6,684 bases of DNA, from positions 1-6,684 of the forward strand of contig CALIWP010000112.1 of the NCBI GenBank assembly GCA_938046705.1, given 5' to 3'. Positions within the stretch are counted from its first letter, which is position 1. Each line of letters opens with the position of its first letter. Below are positions 6,074 through 6,684 of this stretch, in pieces. This DNA comes from an uncultured Campylobacter sp. GTDB lineage: Bacteria > Campylobacterota > Campylobacteria > Campylobacterales > Campylobacteraceae. The position numbers and the translations under genes are program-made. Below the pieces are notes generated by a model. That model did not search any database. It was not told where the DNA came from and worked only from the letters and a program-made list of their open reading frames with translations.

Positions 6074-6573
6074 AAAAGATTTTTGCGCTGGCTTTTGCCG
6101 CGGTTATGGCCTTTGCCGAGACGCTAAATATCGACAACTTTGAAACCGATCTATACTCCAGAGACGCCAAAAGCTCGATCAAAAAGGTAAGCGTGAGCCT
6201 GCGTCTAGAGGGGCGCGACGTCGCGGATAACGAAGCATACGTGCTTGATGCGCTAAACGTCGTTATCGGCAGCTTTTACGTCGAGGATCTGCTAACCTCG
6301 CTCGGCAAGGAAAAATTTAAAGACACGCTTGTTAAATACACCGCCAAAAAGCACTCTGTCGATATCGACGAGGTGCTCATCATCTCGCTAAAAACCGTGC
6401 GCGAACCAAATATCGAAGAGCTACTTGAAGCGCTAAAAAACGTCAAAACTACAGGCTCAAAAAGATCGCAAAAAGAGCAAGTCGAGGATATCTTACGAGG
6501 AAATAAAAATCAGCTAAAACCGATGGATTTAAATCAGATAGATGATTTTGGGAAGGATTTTGGCGAGCGGTAA
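6070..6573 (+). CDS. Small exported protein with FliL-like pattern
   Basis: A 167-residue protein with a clear Sec signal peptide (MKKIFALAFAAVMAFA, probable cleavage AFA-E at 16/17), so it is probably periplasmic; there is no lipobox and no later membrane segment. Residues about 36-110 resemble the periplasmic domain of FliL, the flagellar basal-body/stator protein: a strand-like VSVSLRLEG, a helix NEAYVLDALNVVIGSF, then VEDLLTSLGKEKFKDTLVKY and a final strand DEVLIISLK. Classical FliL is anchored by an N-terminal transmembrane helix; a cleavable signal here would free the protein. The C-terminal 45 residues are charged, with no recognised domain. The gene overlaps the helicase stop (ATGA) and has its own Shine-Dalgarno AAGGA at 6059-6063 with 6-base spacing, so translational coupling is likely. 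The FliL relationship is by pattern and is moderate; the gene itself is secure. Confidence 0.8.
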   Translation: MKKIFALAFAAVMAFAETLNIDNFETDLYSRDAKSSIKKVSVSLRLEGRDVADNEAYVLDALNVVIGSFYVEDLLTSLGKEKFKDTLVKYTAKKHSVDIDEVLIISLKTVREPNIEELLEALKNVKTTGSKRSQKEQVEDILRGNKNQLKPMDLNQIDDFGKDFGER

Positions 6574-6613
6574 AATTTGGGATTAAATTTATAAATTTTA
6601 CTCGCCGAGACCC

Positions 6614-6630
6614 GCACCTTTAAGGTGCTA
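6614..6630 (+). terminator. Candidate terminator of the helicase operon
   Basis: GCACCTT-T-AAGGTGC (6614-6628) is a perfect inverted repeat, effectively a 5-bp stem with a 5-base loop, followed by TAAATTTTGTTT. It lies 40 bases after the stop codon at 6573. A second AT-rich repeat, TAAAATTT at 6571-6578 and AAATTTTA at 6593-6600, precedes it. The stem is short, so strength is uncertain. Confidence 0.5.
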
Positions 6631-6670
6631 AATTTTGTTTGGTCAAATTTGGATTTTAGTCTTTATTGTT

Positions 6671-6683
6671 AAGGGGAAAGGGG
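6671..6683 (+). promoter_or_regulatory. Purine-rich stretch, possible ribosome-binding site of the next gene
   Basis: AAGGGGAAAGGGG lies at the very end of the window after a T-rich, promoter-like stretch (6655-6670). It could be the Shine-Dalgarno of a gene starting just beyond the edge. No start codon is visible. Confidence 0.3.
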
Positions 6684-6684
6684 C

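Overview
The window looks like chromosomal DNA of a Campylobacter-type epsilonproteobacterium. The pointers are frequent TTG/GTG starts, TATAAT-type promoters with little obvious -35, compact coding, and an extreme excess of the palindrome AAATTT in coding and non-coding DNA. Fairly high GC in the coding regions fits the oral/intestinal group (C. showae, rectus, curvus, concisus) better than C. jejuni. This is inference from style and protein resemblance; no database search was made.

Layout, left to right. (1) 1-774 (+): the 3' part of a D-amino-acid (D-alanine type) class IV aminotransferase, whose start lies outside the window, followed by a strong hairpin. (2) 1018-1515 (+): a complete DUF523 protein. 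(3) 1493-1816 (+): a broken reading frame overlapping the end of the DUF523 gene, readable only with two compensating frameshifts. (4) 1817-2630: about 800 bases with no convincing intact gene, very rich in AAATTT, holding a possible (+) promoter and two (-) strand terminator-like hairpins. The rightmost has a perfect 15-bp stem and clearly serves the next gene. (5) 2631-4700 (-): a large two-enzyme lipoprotein, with SH3-like domains and an NlpC/P60 cysteine peptidase fused to a complete M15-type zinc peptidase. (6) 4701-4750: a very short divergent promoter region. (7) 4751-6073 (+): a PIF1/RecD-like SF1 helicase. (8) 6070-6573 (+): a small exported protein with a FliL-like pattern, overlapping the helicase by 4 bases. 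A hairpin follows, and the window ends in a purine-rich stretch that may be the ribosome-binding site of the next gene.

How they fit together: the aminotransferase makes D-amino acids used in peptidoglycan, and the lipoprotein is predicted to cut peptidoglycan stem peptides on both sides of D-glutamate, so both touch the cell wall, though they are not in one operon. The helicase and the FliL-like protein form a tight two-gene operon with no evident functional link. I see no mobile element, CRISPR array, tRNA or rRNA. The most unusual items are the double-peptidase fusion, the double-frameshift remnant, and the AAATTT-saturated gene-poor stretch.
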